This document shows, one piece after another, positions 11,071 through 22,860 of a DNA stretch of 64,000 nucleotides. Numbering within the stretch: position 1 is the stretch's first letter; every line of letters begins with the position of its first letter. The notes below the pieces were generated by a model, which did no database searches, was not told the DNA's origin, and saw only the letters and a program-made list of their open reading frames with translations. The position numbers and the translations under genes are program-made. This DNA is from Mytilus californianus (Eukaryota > Mollusca > Bivalvia > Mytilida > Mytilidae), in NCBI RefSeq assembly GCF_021869535.1, contig NW_026262690.1, positions 93,153,995-93,217,994 on the forward strand, given 5' to 3'.

Positions 11071-12780
11071 GTAAGTTTATTATTTATTATTTAGGCTATT
11101 CAACTTTTTATGAATATGTATATATATATATATGTAAATTGATACTTCTTAATTAATTAATTACTTTAATAACAAGTTGTTTTTAGATGGTACAGAAATA
11201 CCAGTACACATAGATGGCGATAGAGGTGCATCATGTTCAATTCTAAAAAAGAAAATAAACAAATCAAATGTCAAATAACATTCGAACGTGGACGTTTTAC
11301 ATTATGATTAATAACGACGAAGGATCAAATGTAAAATCGTTCGTTTAACAATTGAAAATTCATTAAGGATAAAAGAAAGATTTTATTGTTTTACGGTTCA
11401 AATGAACGTGTAAATGTGCCGTGAAAGAAAAGTTATGGTGATCAGACAGATTATCAACTGTATATTGATGGGAACAAGTGGCCTTAAATTTTATATCAAG
11501 TTTTGAACGATTGACCAAAGGCTATTGGAGATTATTATGAGGACTTCGTATCCCCTCTGGGGCCACAAAATCAAGATACTGTGGACCTTAATTGAATGTG
11601 ACGGGAAATGTATCCTTCATCACGTCCAGTTATTTTGATGGCGATATCATTTGCCATTTTTCTTCGCATTATCAAAGATATTACATATCAGAATTACATA
11701 CTTTGGGGGTGAAATACACGATTACTCGTTCTGATAAGGGTTATTTATTAGACATACAGAATTGTTAAAACAAGTATATAATTTGAAATAGATACCCAAA
11801 AAAATCCGGTAAACAGAGTTAGGCATAATTTTCTGACATATATATTTCTTGCAATTTGTAAAAATGTATTTTGTTTAGTTTGTGCATCCATTATAGAGAT
11901 TACATTGTTTCTATTTCTTTAAATTGATTAAAATAAATATAGTATTTTGATTTCAGAGCAGTCATCTACCTTTGGTGAAGTGAACCAATTAGGGGGAGTA
12001 TTTGTCAACGGTAGACCTCTCCCAAATGCAATAAGACTAAGAATTGTGGAGCTTGCTCAACTTGGAGTCCGTCCGTGTGATATAAGTAGACAATTGCGTG
12101 TTTCTCATGGATGTGTTAGTAAAATACTAGCTAGATATAATGAAACTGGTTCCATACTTCCAGGAGCAATAGGAGGGAGCAAACCAAGGGTGACAACTCC
12201 AAATGTAGTCAAACATATCAAAATCTATAAAGAAAGAGACCCTGGAATATTTGCTTGGGAAATACGAGACAAATTATTAGCAGACGGAGTTTGTGACAAA
12301 TATAACGTTCCATCTGTAAGTTCCATCAGTAGAATATTGAGGAATAAAATTGGAAACACTTCTGGTAGTCCCGGACAACCGCAGCAATATGAAAACAAAC
12401 CGCCACAACCGGTGGCATGCTCAGCTCCCGCTCCAATATACAATCAATTTTATCCGTATTCTTGTCCAGCACCCTCCATGCCACAAGTTCCACCACCACA
12501 AATGCAAAATCAACCACATACGATTGGACATTTTGCAACAAATAAACAACAACAAAATGCCGCTAGTTGTGTCACGCCGTGTATGATGCGGGCTTGGGCT
12601 GCATCTTCACATTCCGTCAATGACATTCTGGGCTTTAGGCCACCAGTGCCACAACAGATGCCACAAGTAATGCCACCTGATAATCAAATGATGACATCAT
12701 TAGGACAAAATTATAATATGAATATGAATTATTATGGAATGAAACCAACAACCATGTCACCGATGTATTTACAAAGTTAA
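11067..12780 (+). CDS. Pax1/9: Pax1/9 paired-box transcription factor, spliced: join(11067..11070, 11957..12780)
   Basis: Group I Pax DNA-binding regulator acting in the nucleus; in deuterostomes Pax1/9 patterns pharyngeal endoderm and somite or sclerotome, and its role in a bivalve is inferred only. ATG+G (11067-11070) meets a GTAAGT donor. The acceptor is TTTCAG ending at 11956, and the joined codon is GAG, giving 275 residues starting [12 protein letters not shown]. The paired domain spans about residues 7-134 (11971-12354) with [22 protein letters not shown] and [10 protein letters not shown], near-identical to vertebrate PAX1/PAX9. The octapeptide HSVNDILG lies at residues 220-227 (12610-12633). 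No homeodomain follows, as expected for Pax1/9. The tail after the octapeptide is only 48 residues, rich in M, P, N and Q, and ends in TAA in the same exon. From memory human PAX9 is about 341 residues, so this copy is short. An open frame starting at TTG 11947 is not the true start, because that stretch is the splice acceptor. A further 3' coding exon cannot be excluded. Confidence 0.95.
11071..11956 (+). other. Pax1/9: Pax1/9 intron 1 (phase 1, 886 bp, GT-AG)
   Basis: The donor is GTAAGT at 11071 and the acceptor TTTTGATTTCAG ends at 11956 behind a T-rich tract. The intron is AT-rich, has no recognised dispersed repeat, and holds a short (TA)n run near 11117-11132. Several ATTA/TAAT homeodomain-type cores occur (for example around 11300-11320), but such cores are frequent by chance in DNA this AT-rich. 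Confidence 0.85.
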
Positions 12781-13430
12781 CAATTTATGAGATATGAAAA
12801 AAGTGTAAGTTTGTTGATTTTAGATAGTAAAATAATGTGCCATATGAACTTCCTTTGTTTTTGGTTATTTTATTTTGAGGAATTTGAATTGCAGTGTCCT
12901 ATTTGAACTACTATTCAAAATATAAATATATTTTTATTTTCAGTCTGAAAATCAACACTCGTTTTATTTCAGAGATTATCGTTTATCAACTTAATGTATT
13001 AAAATGATAACCTGAAGAGAAAATAGCCTCCAATTTCATGATAACATTTGAACGTATTTCGTAAGAAGAATATAAATTATTTTAGATAAATTTGCACTTT
13101 TGTTGCATATTTGAAAAAAAAATATGAAGATTAACAGAGGAATTTATTTATATAAATTATCACACGTACACAAATAAAAAGTTCAAATATCATTGCGTGA
13201 ACACAAAGTAGTTGCAAGATATTTTTTAAAGTATATTTGTTAATGGAACGAGAGAGAAAAATCTTGGATCTATTAAAACGTCCTTTTTTTTTTCTTTTTT
13301 TTTTCATTTTTGATTTCACATGACATTTTCGAGATTAAATAATGCGTTTGTAAAAAACAGAAAATATTACTTTTGAATTTTCTTACCCAAATATTGATAC
13401 TTTATTCTATACCGCAATATCAATAAAATT
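12781..13430 (+). other. Putative Pax1/9 3'UTR and polyadenylation signals
   Basis: AT-rich sequence after the TAA. Canonical AATAAA hexamers occur at 13173-13178 and 13422-13427, either of which could end the transcript. A T-rich tract with CAG near 12950 looks like a splice acceptor, but only a short open frame follows it, so no extra coding exon is called. Which hexamer is used is unknown. Confidence 0.35.
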
Positions 13431-14261
13431 GTTTTGTACAATATTAAATTTATTAATTTTCTATTCAGAGTCTTCAGCGTTGTAAAGATCAAAGTTAGTA
13501 ACAATAAGAATATAAATTTTGAGTACATGCAGAAAACGAATAATATTTATGTGAAATTCAAATGTTTTAAAATAACTATTTTAGATAATGTTCATGCACA
13601 TGAAGCCGTACAATTTTATTATAAAAATACTTTTATAATAAGACACTGAAAGCTAATAAAATTAATTAGATAAATGATTGTGAAAAGGAAATTACATGCT
13701 TGAGAAATTAACGTACAACTAAGTGTCACATGAACATATTTGTAATTTATGCATGTTTAGATCATAATTATAATGGTATTATGCGAAATTTTTTTACCGG
13801 AAGTGTCATGAAATTCACGCCTCTAAAATTTGTAAACATTCACTTATATCAACCGACAATACGTCAAATAAAAAACTTGAATTATGAATACTTTTATAGC
13901 ATATTACTTATTAAAACTAGCATTATGCTTATTAAGATATTATTGTTTTGTGCAATTTCTATACTTTCCCATTAATAAATCTCGACCAAATAAAAATTGA
14001 CTTCTTAAAATATATATAAAATAAAGCAAAAATGAAACAGTTTTTATAAAATTTATTTTGAAAAAGTTATGGCCACTTTTTGCATTGTTTATTTCATTCA
14101 CAGTGTCAGTGAAAGTTAAAGGAACCTATTTACTTTAATGTTAATACAAAAAGTCTAAATAAGATATATAATAACAGTTTTTCTTATATGCATTCAATAT
14201 ATTCAAATCTCATAAATTCGTCATTACAGTTAAAGCTGGTTCATGCAGATTTTATATAAGA
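13431..14261. other. Downstream flank of Pax1/9, no gene seen
   Basis: AT-rich, with no dispersed repeat recognised. The open frames at 13434-13649 and 13730-13975 are AT-rich and lack any domain. Confidence 0.45.
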
Positions 14262-15275
14262 GGCTCTGGACGGGGTTTACAGAATCATAAGAGAAAGTGC
14301 AGAATAAAGGGATAACACATTAAACAAAAACGGTTACCTATTCAACACTGTTATTGAATCTTTGAATATTGTTTTATTGAAATGAATATTGAATTTGTTA
14401 TCAGGAACTTAAAACCATACTAAATATTACACATATGTACTTTCACGGTACTACAATCTGTCGATATCTATATTTCGGCATTACACAAGGTCATCTTTTT
14501 CTCCATTAATGACGTCTTTTTACTAAATCCATTGGATGTTGGATGTGTACTGATTGATATTTTAGTCTTAGATACATGATTTTTTATTAGTTGTTATTGG
14601 TTTTGAACTAGCTGTCAGTAACTGAGAGTAACTCTCAGATCTGTACTTAGTATCTTTTTGTTGTTAGGGATGATGGATGGATATATACCTTGCCACGTCC
14701 AGTCTGTGTTTTTGTTTGATGTTTTTTCTTTGTATCGATCTGATGAGTTAAGCCTTTTCAACTGATTTTTACAGTTTGTTCTTAAGTTGTGCTGTTACAC
14801 CACTGTCCCAGGTTAGGGGAGGGTTAAACGCTCGCAAACATGTTTGACCCCGCCACATTCTTTATGTGCCGGTCCCAAGTCAGGAGCCTTTAGTTCAGTG
14901 GTTGTCTGTCATATTTGTTTTTCGTAAATTGTTTTGTTATAAATAAGGCCGTTAGTTTTCTTAATTGAATTGTTTCATATTTTTCATGTCGGGGCTCTAA
15001 TAGCCGACTATATACGATGGTTTTTCTCATTATTGAAGGCCTTACTGTTGCCTATAATTGCTAACACCCATGTACTTTATTTGAACTTTGGTGGATAGTT
15101 GTCTTATTGGCATTCATACCACATCTCCTTATTTTTATGAAATAAGCCAAAAAATACAGAATACAGAGTAATGGGGTGTTAAAATATAAAGAAAAGAGAA
15201 TATTGGACACAAAATATTCTTAAAGTTAAAGAATAAAGAAATGAAGAATCTCCCATCCAGACCCTCATATAACGA
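14262..15275. repeat. Dispersed repeat family J, split by a family A insertion
   Basis: Left part (about 14262-14330) has GGGGTTTACAGAATCA and AAAGTGCAGAA. The right part (about 15140-15275) has TAATGGGGTGTTAAAATA and CCAGACCCTCAT. The uninterrupted order is seen at 48078-48295. Between the halves lies a long inverted family A copy. Confidence 0.6.
14395..15135 (-). repeat. Long family A copy, about 740 bp, inside family J
   Basis: One of the longest family A copies here; it reads on the minus strand from GATGTGGTATGAATGCC. Landmarks: TTTGACCCCGCCACATTC, TGCCGGTCCCAAGTCAGGAG, GATCTGATGAGTTAAGCC and CTGTCAGTAACTGAGAGT. No open frame of note. Confidence 0.7.
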
Positions 15276-15950
15276 TATTCATTTTCAAGTGAGTTTGTAG
15301 GACATTCAGAACATGAAAACACTTTTAACAGATAACTGTTTGGTTTAACTGTCCTTCCTGATTATTTTGGAAATACTAACTAAAATTTACCAAAAACTCT
15401 GCCATTATGAACAGTTTTTGCCAGCTTTGAGCATCTAGCATTTGTTTAAATGTCAAAATAAAATAATTTTTGTCAGCTTTGAGCATTTAGCATTTGTTTA
15501 AATGTTTACAGCTATGACTTTATGTTGTTTACACACACGAACTTGTATCACTATAATTTGAATTATAGATACAAAGTCTATAAAAATTACTTAGGTTGTA
15601 AAATTAATACAAAGGAAACAGTGCCTAACCACAGTAGAAGCATCTTTTTTTAATCAAAATTCTCCTCCCTGTATAATTTTCTCTTTTTAGATCTATCTTT
15701 CTCTTTTAATAACTTCTAAATAGATTTCATACAGCAACGCCAACAGTCTCCACAGCAACATGACTTTCGTCAGCGCCAAAACAATGCAAAGCAAATTTCT
15801 ACATGGATATAATTCCAATGTAGAAAATAGATAAGTTCAACATTTCAGTCGTCATTCATGCTGTTTGAAAAGTCAAATCAGTTTTAATACCCACCCCAAA
15901 AAATATGACATGACATTTATATTGTTTGGATATTTGGTCGTCACAAATAT
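15276..15950. other. Intergenic with a 52-bp tandem duplication
   Basis: The stretch CAGCTTTGAGCATYTAGCAT (first copy from 15422, second from 15474) with its TTGTTTAAATGT continuation occurs twice at a 52-bp period. The remainder is unrecognised AT-rich DNA. Confidence 0.6.
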
Positions 15951-16345
15951 AAATAAGAAGATGTGGTATGAGTGCCAATGAGACAACTATCCATCCAAAT
16001 CACAATGTGTAAAAAGTAAACAATTATAGGTCAAAGGCTTTTTTTTCTTGTGAATGAGTCTTGAATTTTGTTCAATTATCAAGTCCAAGACAAAAGGTTC
16101 CTATTTTTGTATCGTTTAATATCATTATGTTAAGATTTTGTCTTTGGTAATTCATAATTTTAATATTAAAAAACATATGAAAATAAATTAAAAAAAACAA
16201 CTTAATTCCACAGAGTTAAACATAATAGCCGAAATAAAGAAAGAACAATATAATGAGATGAATCAGTACAAGGATAAGTACGGGGTCGATAAATACAAGA
16301 ATATAGTCTCATGAAACAGCACTTTTGTTGCTGTTCTTTATCTCC
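15951..16345 (+). repeat. Dispersed repeat family A, subfamily II, with extension
   Basis: Head AAGAAGATGTGGTATGAGTG at 15956. The tail with CACTTTTGTTGCTGTTCTTT (about 16321-16340) matches the layout at 6191-6500. Confidence 0.55.
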
Positions 16346-17495
16346 ATTTTAATAAATTTATAAAAATTGTATTCAGTGAATCATAGTATTTTGTGAAAAA
16401 CGGCTACTCCCTTTCTAAACAGCACCACAGTAGCAATGACTAATATTTGAAACTGGCGACTCTATAGCAACGCCTCTTTTCATACAAAATGCGACAAGAA
16501 TATATTTTAGCTATAAAAAAAAACTCTTCAACAAGTTCGGAAACTTCAGACACATAAGGACATGCATTAAAAGAGATTATATAGCGCTGTAGAGATTTGT
16601 AACTGCCAAATGGGATAGTCACACACTAAAAATCAATTAATAAAAGTAAATCACTACAGCAATGCAGTCGAGTAGATTAAAGATCCTTAGTACTCTGTAC
16701 TTTATTAAATAGTTGTCTTCTGATGTTGTTTTGTATTGTCTAGAGTGTATGTGTCTTATTTGCACAATACATACTTGTGTGGATACAGTAAAATGTATCG
16801 GCGTGTGTTAGGTGTATGCTCCTGTATTTTTGCCAGTTTTGGGTGTGTGAATGCAGTAGAATATTACTCAGTGCTTTGGGGGGAGGGAGGGGGTGTGCTC
16901 CTTTATTTTGGACTTAATATATTTATTAAGAATGTTCGAAGAATTTGATGTTGATTTCAGATCTTTAAAAGTCTGTTTAATTTATTCACAATTTGTTTTT
17001 AGATTCGGGATGATTTAGAAATTGAATTTATTGTATAGTCACAATTTATTGATATAGTATCCCTTTGGAATATTCCGCCACCCTTTCACCTGTATATTGA
17101 GGAAGACCGTATGTTGACCTGCAGATGTTTTTTTTTTCTTTTTTCTTTTAATGTTTTGCTGTATCATTGACATAAATACCCACATTCCTTTTTTTAAACC
17201 AAGTTGGTTTCCGTAACACGTTTTGAATCCCGACATTTATTTAAAGTTTACGAAAGTAATGTAGGACTTTTATTCTATTTGTATATGCAAATGACTTTTT
17301 CTTCGTAATTAGCATATAAGAAACTTGTTTAAACAAAATAATTTAAAAATTTGAAGCAAAGACATCAAACTTGCTTCTAAAATAGTAAAGTTATAAGGTA
17401 AAAAAAAAAAGCTTCATGGAAAGATTATTTTTTTTGTTGCAAACTATTGTGTTTATTAAAATACACTCAATGCAAAAAGACGAAAAGTTCAAATA
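16346..17495. other. Intergenic, nothing recognised
   Basis: Unique-looking AT-rich sequence. The small open frames (16440-16622 minus, 16736-16948 plus, 17039-17236 minus) have no domain. Confidence 0.45.
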
Positions 17496-18407
17496 CAGTC
17501 AAACCTCGTTGTGTCGAAGTCGAAGGGACCGGACCAAAGTATTCGACACATCCGAGGTTCGACTCATCCGAGGTCGAGTGTGTCGTCATAAATTTGGAAT
17601 GCATGAAATACGGTATGAGATTTGTGTAAACTAGATACAATGAACAGTGTGCCTTTTTTCGATATGACACTTTATGATTTTGTATTCAATCGCCATTTTT
17701 GGTAATTCATAATAATTAAACACACAAGTACATGCACAAATAAAATCAATAGTCTACACAAATATTTACAAAGGTCAGTCACTATAAATTATGAAATCAC
17801 TCGAGGAGCGAATTAAGTTCTGAACGGTCTCTGATAAGTCAGAGGTCCTCTGCTTTACATTAAATGATCATGAATTTATCATAATTGTCCTAATCCTTTT
17901 ATTTATTGTAATTAATGAGTTTTAAATCTAACGATTCATTTAATCTCGGCTTGGGTCATTTAAATTCGTTTCGTTTTTATCTGATGTGAAAAATGTTCAA
18001 CACTTTAACATTCCGCTTGAACGATCAACAAAGGTGTTAATTACCGGTCACCATATACATGACATTTTAACTGTTATACAAACAAGTATGTTAACTCAGC
18101 TTTAATCTCTTTTAAAAATGATTAGGTTACATAAGAAATACATCCGATTTGAATTTTTATCATTAGGTCTTCATCTTTTGAAAATTCTTACTTTCGAACT
18201 TCGAGTCATCGGGGTCAATTTACATTAATTTTACATCGACAGGACTATAAAATTTACTCGACTTAACCGAGTATTCGAATCAACGGAGTTCAACTCATCA
18301 GAGGTAATTATGCATTGATCAAACGGGAATTTTACCGGGACCAAGAAATTACTTCGACTTATCCGAGTTTTCGACACAACCGAGTTCGACACAACGAGGT
18401 TCGACTG
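17496..18407. mobile_element. Non-autonomous pogo/Tigger-like DNA transposon, 912 bp
   Basis: The left end reads CAGTCAAACCTCGTTGTGTC and the complement of the right end reads CAGTCGAACCTCGTTGTGTC. The dinucleotide TA flanks both ends (17494-17495 and 18408-18409), the target duplication of Tc1/mariner-pogo elements. CAGT ends with CTCGTT are typical of Tigger/pogo. Both subterminal regions carry iterated TTCGACxxAxCCGAG units of about 17-18 bp, plausibly transposase-binding sites. No transposase frame exists inside; the minus-strand frame at 18231-18548 only reads the subterminal iterations. Confidence 0.75.
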
Positions 18408-18409
18408 TA

Positions 18410-18821
18410 CACACAAAACGCTTATGCTTACTTTCGACCGATGGAGGCGTACCTTATGGGGTTCAAATATCACAAACATCTTACATATCATTTGAAGACT
18501 GAGTACCGACAACTTCCATGGGCACTTAAAGCCAGCTGATACTAGCAATAAACCATTTGGTAATAATGAAAATGACGGATTTCATTCTATTTTGTGTTAG
18601 ACGCCACTTAATTTCTTCAGCCACGATAAAGCTCCATGACAGTCCCATTTTTCAAGACAATACAAAAACTAGTCGTCAAGTGGTAGGGGTTGGGGTCTTT
18701 TACTAACTAGACCATGCCCAAAACCAAAAAGCTACACAACCATTAAGATATAAAAGAATTGCAATCATTATACAATCGTTATACTATTATTTCAGAAAGG
18801 GAAAAGGTTTGGTACTATTAA
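18410..18821. other. Intergenic, nothing recognised
   Basis: Short unique-looking stretch between two transposon-like elements. Confidence 0.4.
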
Positions 18822-19080
18822 CCCTTTCCTCCATAATGACGCCTTTTGACGCCTGTGTAGTACCTCAATTGAAACGCTTTGACTACAAAATGTCTGCATC
18901 AGATTTAATAAAATTTGTATCCAATATGAAAAGGATATTCATAAGAATATCTGACTTAAATTTATTTGATGAAATATTTGATTTTGGCAATGCATTAATA
19001 CTTTAAAGCATATTTTCAGCATTTTATTGAAAAATCCTATGCAAATCAAGTATGCAAAAAAAAATTCCATTGAGGAAAGG
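18822..19080. mobile_element. Short MITE with CCYTTTCCTC inverted ends
   Basis: The left end CCCTTTCCTCCATAATG follows a TTAA (18818-18821). The right end CCATTGAGGAAAGG is followed by ATAA. The ends are complementary over about 10-12 bp with mismatches. A TTAA-type (piggyBac-like) target duplication is possible if the right copy has mutated. The open frame 18809-19006 lies inside and is not a gene. Confidence 0.45.
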
Positions 19081-19089
19081 ATAACGTTT

Positions 19090-19388
19090 AATCCCGCTGC
19101 AAATGTTTGCACTTGTCCTAAGTCAGAAATCTGATTACAGTAGTTGTCGTCTGTTTATGTAGTTCATACCTGTTTCTCGTTTCTCGTTTTTATATAGATT
19201 AGACCGTTGGTTTTTCGTTTGAATGGTTTTACACTAGTAATTTTTTGGGGCCCTTTATAGCTTGCTGTTCGGTGTGAGCCAATGCTCCGAATTGAAGGCC
19301 GTACCTTGACCTATAATGGTTTACTTTTATAAATTGTAACTTGGATGGAGAATTGTCTCATTGGCACTCATACCACATCTTCCTATAT
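19090..19388 (-). repeat. Dispersed repeat family A, subfamily II
   Basis: Inverted copy with GGTGTGAGCCAATGCTCCGA and GGCACTCATACCACATCTTC. Near-identical in layout to 2937-3160 but longer at its far end. Confidence 0.75.
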
Positions 19389-19414
19389 CTATTGCACGAA
19401 AAAGAAAAACATAA

Positions 19415-20960
19415 TACATAAAAAGGATAACAAGAATTACCAAAAAAAAACTGTATAGCACAACAGACCACATCAACAACTTGCAGTGACTCCTCCGAAA
19501 ACAAACAGACGAACAACAACAAACAGCACACATGAACAGTTCTGATAGCAAGACTTGGTATATGCACACAATGTGATGTGGTTTAACCAGTTTTAAGTGT
19601 GCATCAACCTCCTCATCACCAATTTAGACCGTATTTCGTAATATTAAAACACACAATAAAAACCTGCACAGTGCAGCTATCGACAGAACGACTACTAATT
19701 TTAACAAGAAAATAAACGACACATAACTTTAAAAGCAGGGTCAAAATGTGCTCTCTACTACTAGATAGTAGCCAAAATAAGCTACATCCGGCGATTTGAT
19801 ACTGCTGCTCAAGAAACGAAAACTTAGAAACAACACTTTTTAGAGGTTTTATGAAGTCTCTATTAGAGGATTATTCGGAGACATGTGATTTGTAAAAAAT
19901 ACTAGCTACCTTAATATGTTATATTACAGGGTAATGATATAATTTTCATTTTCAATCAACACAATAACTAGCAATCTATTTACCTCTCTGATTTAGCGAA
20001 TGATATAATATAGATCGTGTAAAGAAGAAGGATCAAATATTAGAAACAGTCTGACAAAACGTTTAAATCTTAAATGACAGGAAAGGCCCTTAATCGAGGG
20101 TGAGAATCTTCTGCTATGCAAGTTGGCAACATGCAGCCGACGTCGAATTTATTGACGTTCGAGTAAATAAAAAACTTATAAGAAATATCACAAAGCTGGA
20201 AGAAAAAAGACTATATATAGGTTTCATATGTTTTCTATGTTAAGATTAATCTGAAGAAGTTTCCGATGGTTAATGCTTAAGCTAGCTTCCTGTACACGAT
20301 ATATATTCAGAACGCTTGCTTTCCGATTAAATCAACGGCAACGCTAAACCTACGTGTAACACTTGCTTTCAGATTTTTGTTGACGAAGAAACAGGAGTTA
20401 TGTAATAAGGTTGGATGATGCTTCGATCGGGTGGTATGTGGTATTTTCTCTTGTATCTTACGGACCGAACCACTAGAGATATTTTACTTGATGAAAGCAT
20501 AAAGCATGTCATTATGAAAGATTTTAATCAAATCGTAAACGGTCCGACAAACGCAACACTGTAAATGATTGAACACTAGAATGCTGTAATAGCGATATAT
20601 TTTGACAAGTTGGTTTCCAAGTTATGTGTCATCTTTTCGTTCCTTGTTTAAGTTATGTGTCATCTTTTCGTTACTTGTTTATAAGTTATAGTCATCTTGT
20701 TAATAGCTGCACTGTGTAAGGTTTTTTTTTTATTGTGTCTTTTACTTTTACGACATATGGTCTAGATAGACAAAAGGGGGAATTTGTGCGCACGTAACAC
20801 TTGTTTATCCCAACAAACATTGTGTCTGTACAAAGTCAGTCTATTAGGATCATCATGTTGTTCGTTGGTGTTTGTCTTTGTTTGTTACTTTTTTTTCAGG
20901 TGCTTTCTGTTGTGCTGTCCAATATTTTTTGGTAACTCCTGGCATCCGTATTTTGAATAT
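19415..20960. mobile_element. Element with long imperfect inverted arms (about 350 bp), about 1.5 kb
   Basis: The left arm (about 19415-19760) reappears inverted at about 20618-20960. Paired landmarks are GTATAGCACAACAGACC with TTCTGTTGTGCTGTCC, ACACAATGTG with CATTGTGTCTGTAC, CACAGTGCAGCTATCG with AATAGCTGCACTGTG, and ACACATAACTT with AAGTTATGTGTC. The right arm also holds a short tandem duplication of AAGTTATGTGTCATCTTTTC (20618-20700). No transposase seen. It could be a foldback-type element, or two copies of one repeat in opposite orientation. Confidence 0.55.
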
Positions 20961-21616
20961 TACACACCATATCCGTATCTAAAAATCAAGGGTGATATAC
21001 AGGTAATTTACGAAGCCCAATAAGAATGACCGTCTCAAATCATTTGTTTACCATTTTTTCCCTTCAATAGTCTACTATCTATCAAAAATTTACCAAATCT
21101 AATTATGAAATGCATCTAATAAATGTGATAAAGTGACCAAAATGGTTTATAATAATCATGTAGCAGATGTATGTAACGGTAACCACGTGACGGTAACAAA
21201 CATCCGATTCAGCGGGAGGTAACATTGACAGGAAGAGTCTTACTTAATAATATATCTGTTTAGAAAATTCAAGACAAGGAAAATAGTATGATGCAATTTT
21301 TACACCTGCAAGTATCGCATTATCTTATCTTAATTATGGATTAAAGCCATCTCCAGAAAAACTACATCTGTTTATGTTTTTTTTTCTAAAGTACTTTTTC
21401 TAATCATCGTAAAAACTTGTAACAACATCGTTGGGCTTATTTCTTGCTGCTTAGCTCTGTAAATTTTTTTTTAAATGTTTGTCGCTCGGTTTTATCATTA
21501 TAATTTATCATTTAGTACTCAATTCGACTTTTTCCGAAAATAATTTTTCCGACAACCCTTACTTTTCTTAAATTATAAAAATTAGAATTCAATTTTTAAG
21601 TGTCACACTTTAGTGT
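20961..21616. other. Intergenic, nothing recognised
   Basis: Unique-looking AT-rich DNA. Confidence 0.4.
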
Positions 21617-21830
21617 GCCATATGTGGAGCAGGATCTGCTTACCCTCCCAGAGAACCTGAAATTACCGCAGTATTTGTAGGAGTTCGTTTTGCTCATTCT
21701 TTATGTTTCTATGTTGTGGTTTTCGGACTGAGTTTGTCTTTTGGTCCTTTTTCATGTTTTGTCATGGCGTTGTTAGCCTGTTTTTGACTTGTGAGTTTGA
21801 ATATCTCTTTAGTATCTTCCGCCTCTCTGT
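21617..21830 (+). repeat. Family C: 3' tail of the Penelope-like element
   Basis: Runs from ATATGTGGAGCAGGATCTGC through GGAGTTCGTTTTGCTCATTC to TATCTTCCGCCTCTCTGTTG. At 33271 the same stretch directly follows a Penelope-like coding remnant, which identifies it as a 5'-truncated retroelement tail. Confidence 0.65.
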
Positions 21831-22205
21831 TGAATACTCTTCTGACACAAGATTTTCTTACTATTTCTTATTGCATATTTATTTAGTTTAACATCCATTT
21901 CATCCTGTACATTTCTTATGAAAAACTCAAAAGAGATCCGTTTCCTGCAAAACATTCTGGGTTTACAAATGCCTGTATCTAAAAGAAGACAAGCACATGG
22001 ACCAATTATTATTTTCTATCAATTTTCTTTATTACACTTAATCTATTAAAAAAAAATCATTAATGGAAATGGTTTTTTTCCTGAATTTAAGCAAAAAATT
22101 ACTTGAAATTATCAGTTTAATATTTAGCGGATAAAGTGAAGCTTGATTATTAAGTTGATATATGTACATGTGTACATAGCTCGCTATGCACAATTGCATA
22201 ATATA
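21831..22205. other. Intergenic, nothing recognised
   Basis: AT-rich, no repeat family recognised. Confidence 0.4.
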
Positions 22206-22860
22206 TAAAATAAGGAGATGTGGTATGATTGCTAATGAGACAACTATCCACCAGAGTACAAATGACGTGGATGTAAGCAATTATAGGCCACCGCACAACC
22301 TTCAACAATGAGAAAAATCCATACTGTATAGTTGGCCATAACAGGCCCCCACATGAAAAATGTGAAACAATTCAAACGAGAAAAGTAATGGCCTAATTCA
22401 CAACAAAACAAATATGACAGACATGAACCAACGACAACCACTTAATTACAGACTCCTGACTTGGGAAAAGCAAATAAAGAATGTGGCGAGATTAAACATC
22501 TTTGTGAGCGCTCAACCCTTCCCTAATCTGGGACAGTGGTGTAACAACACAACATAAGAACAAACCGTACAAATCATTTGCAATTAGCTGAACTCAAATG
22601 ATCGGTACGAGGCACCAAAACAAATAACTAATAGACATTAAGCACCGAAATAAGAGTACTCGCATATACTGAAAACTAGTTCAAAGCCAATTACAACTAA
22701 TAAATAAATCATTTTCTCCCAGGTTAGAGTATCAATCAGTACACACCCAACAGATTTAGTGTAAAGACGTAATAAATAGTCTGAGAAACGCATGACCTTG
22801 TGCAGTGCCAAAATATATGAAGGCAGTATCGACAAGATGTTGGATAATAAGTTCTAATAA
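22206..22860 (+). repeat. Long family A copy, subfamily I, about 650 bp
   Basis: The longest + strand copy. It has TAAGGAGATGTGGTATGATT at the start, then AACAGGCCCCCACATG, GACTCCTGACTTGGGAAAAG, CTAATCTGGGACAGTGGTGT and AGAGTACTCGCATATACTG, ending near TAGAGTATCAATCAGTACAC and beyond. It mirrors the inverted copy at 14395-15135. Confidence 0.7.

Noticed and set aside
11947-11956. Open frame of the paired-box exon starting at TTG 11947 (residues MIS before EQSS)
   Set aside because: TTG is not a credible start here and these ten bases are the splice acceptor. The ATG+G exon at 11067-11070 restores the conserved ME- start in frame.
12225-12586. Open frames in other frames and on the other strand across the Pax1/9 exon
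   Set aside because: Shadows of the Pax1/9 coding frame; none has a domain.
17770-18080. Textured non-coding stretch that looked like a conserved regulatory island
   Set aside because: It lies inside the pogo-like element bounded by TA duplications, so it is better explained as transposon interior.
18231-18548. 105-codon minus-strand open frame
   Set aside because: It mostly reads the iterated subterminal units of the pogo-like element (repeating SNxVVS/SNxRxSR); not a protein.
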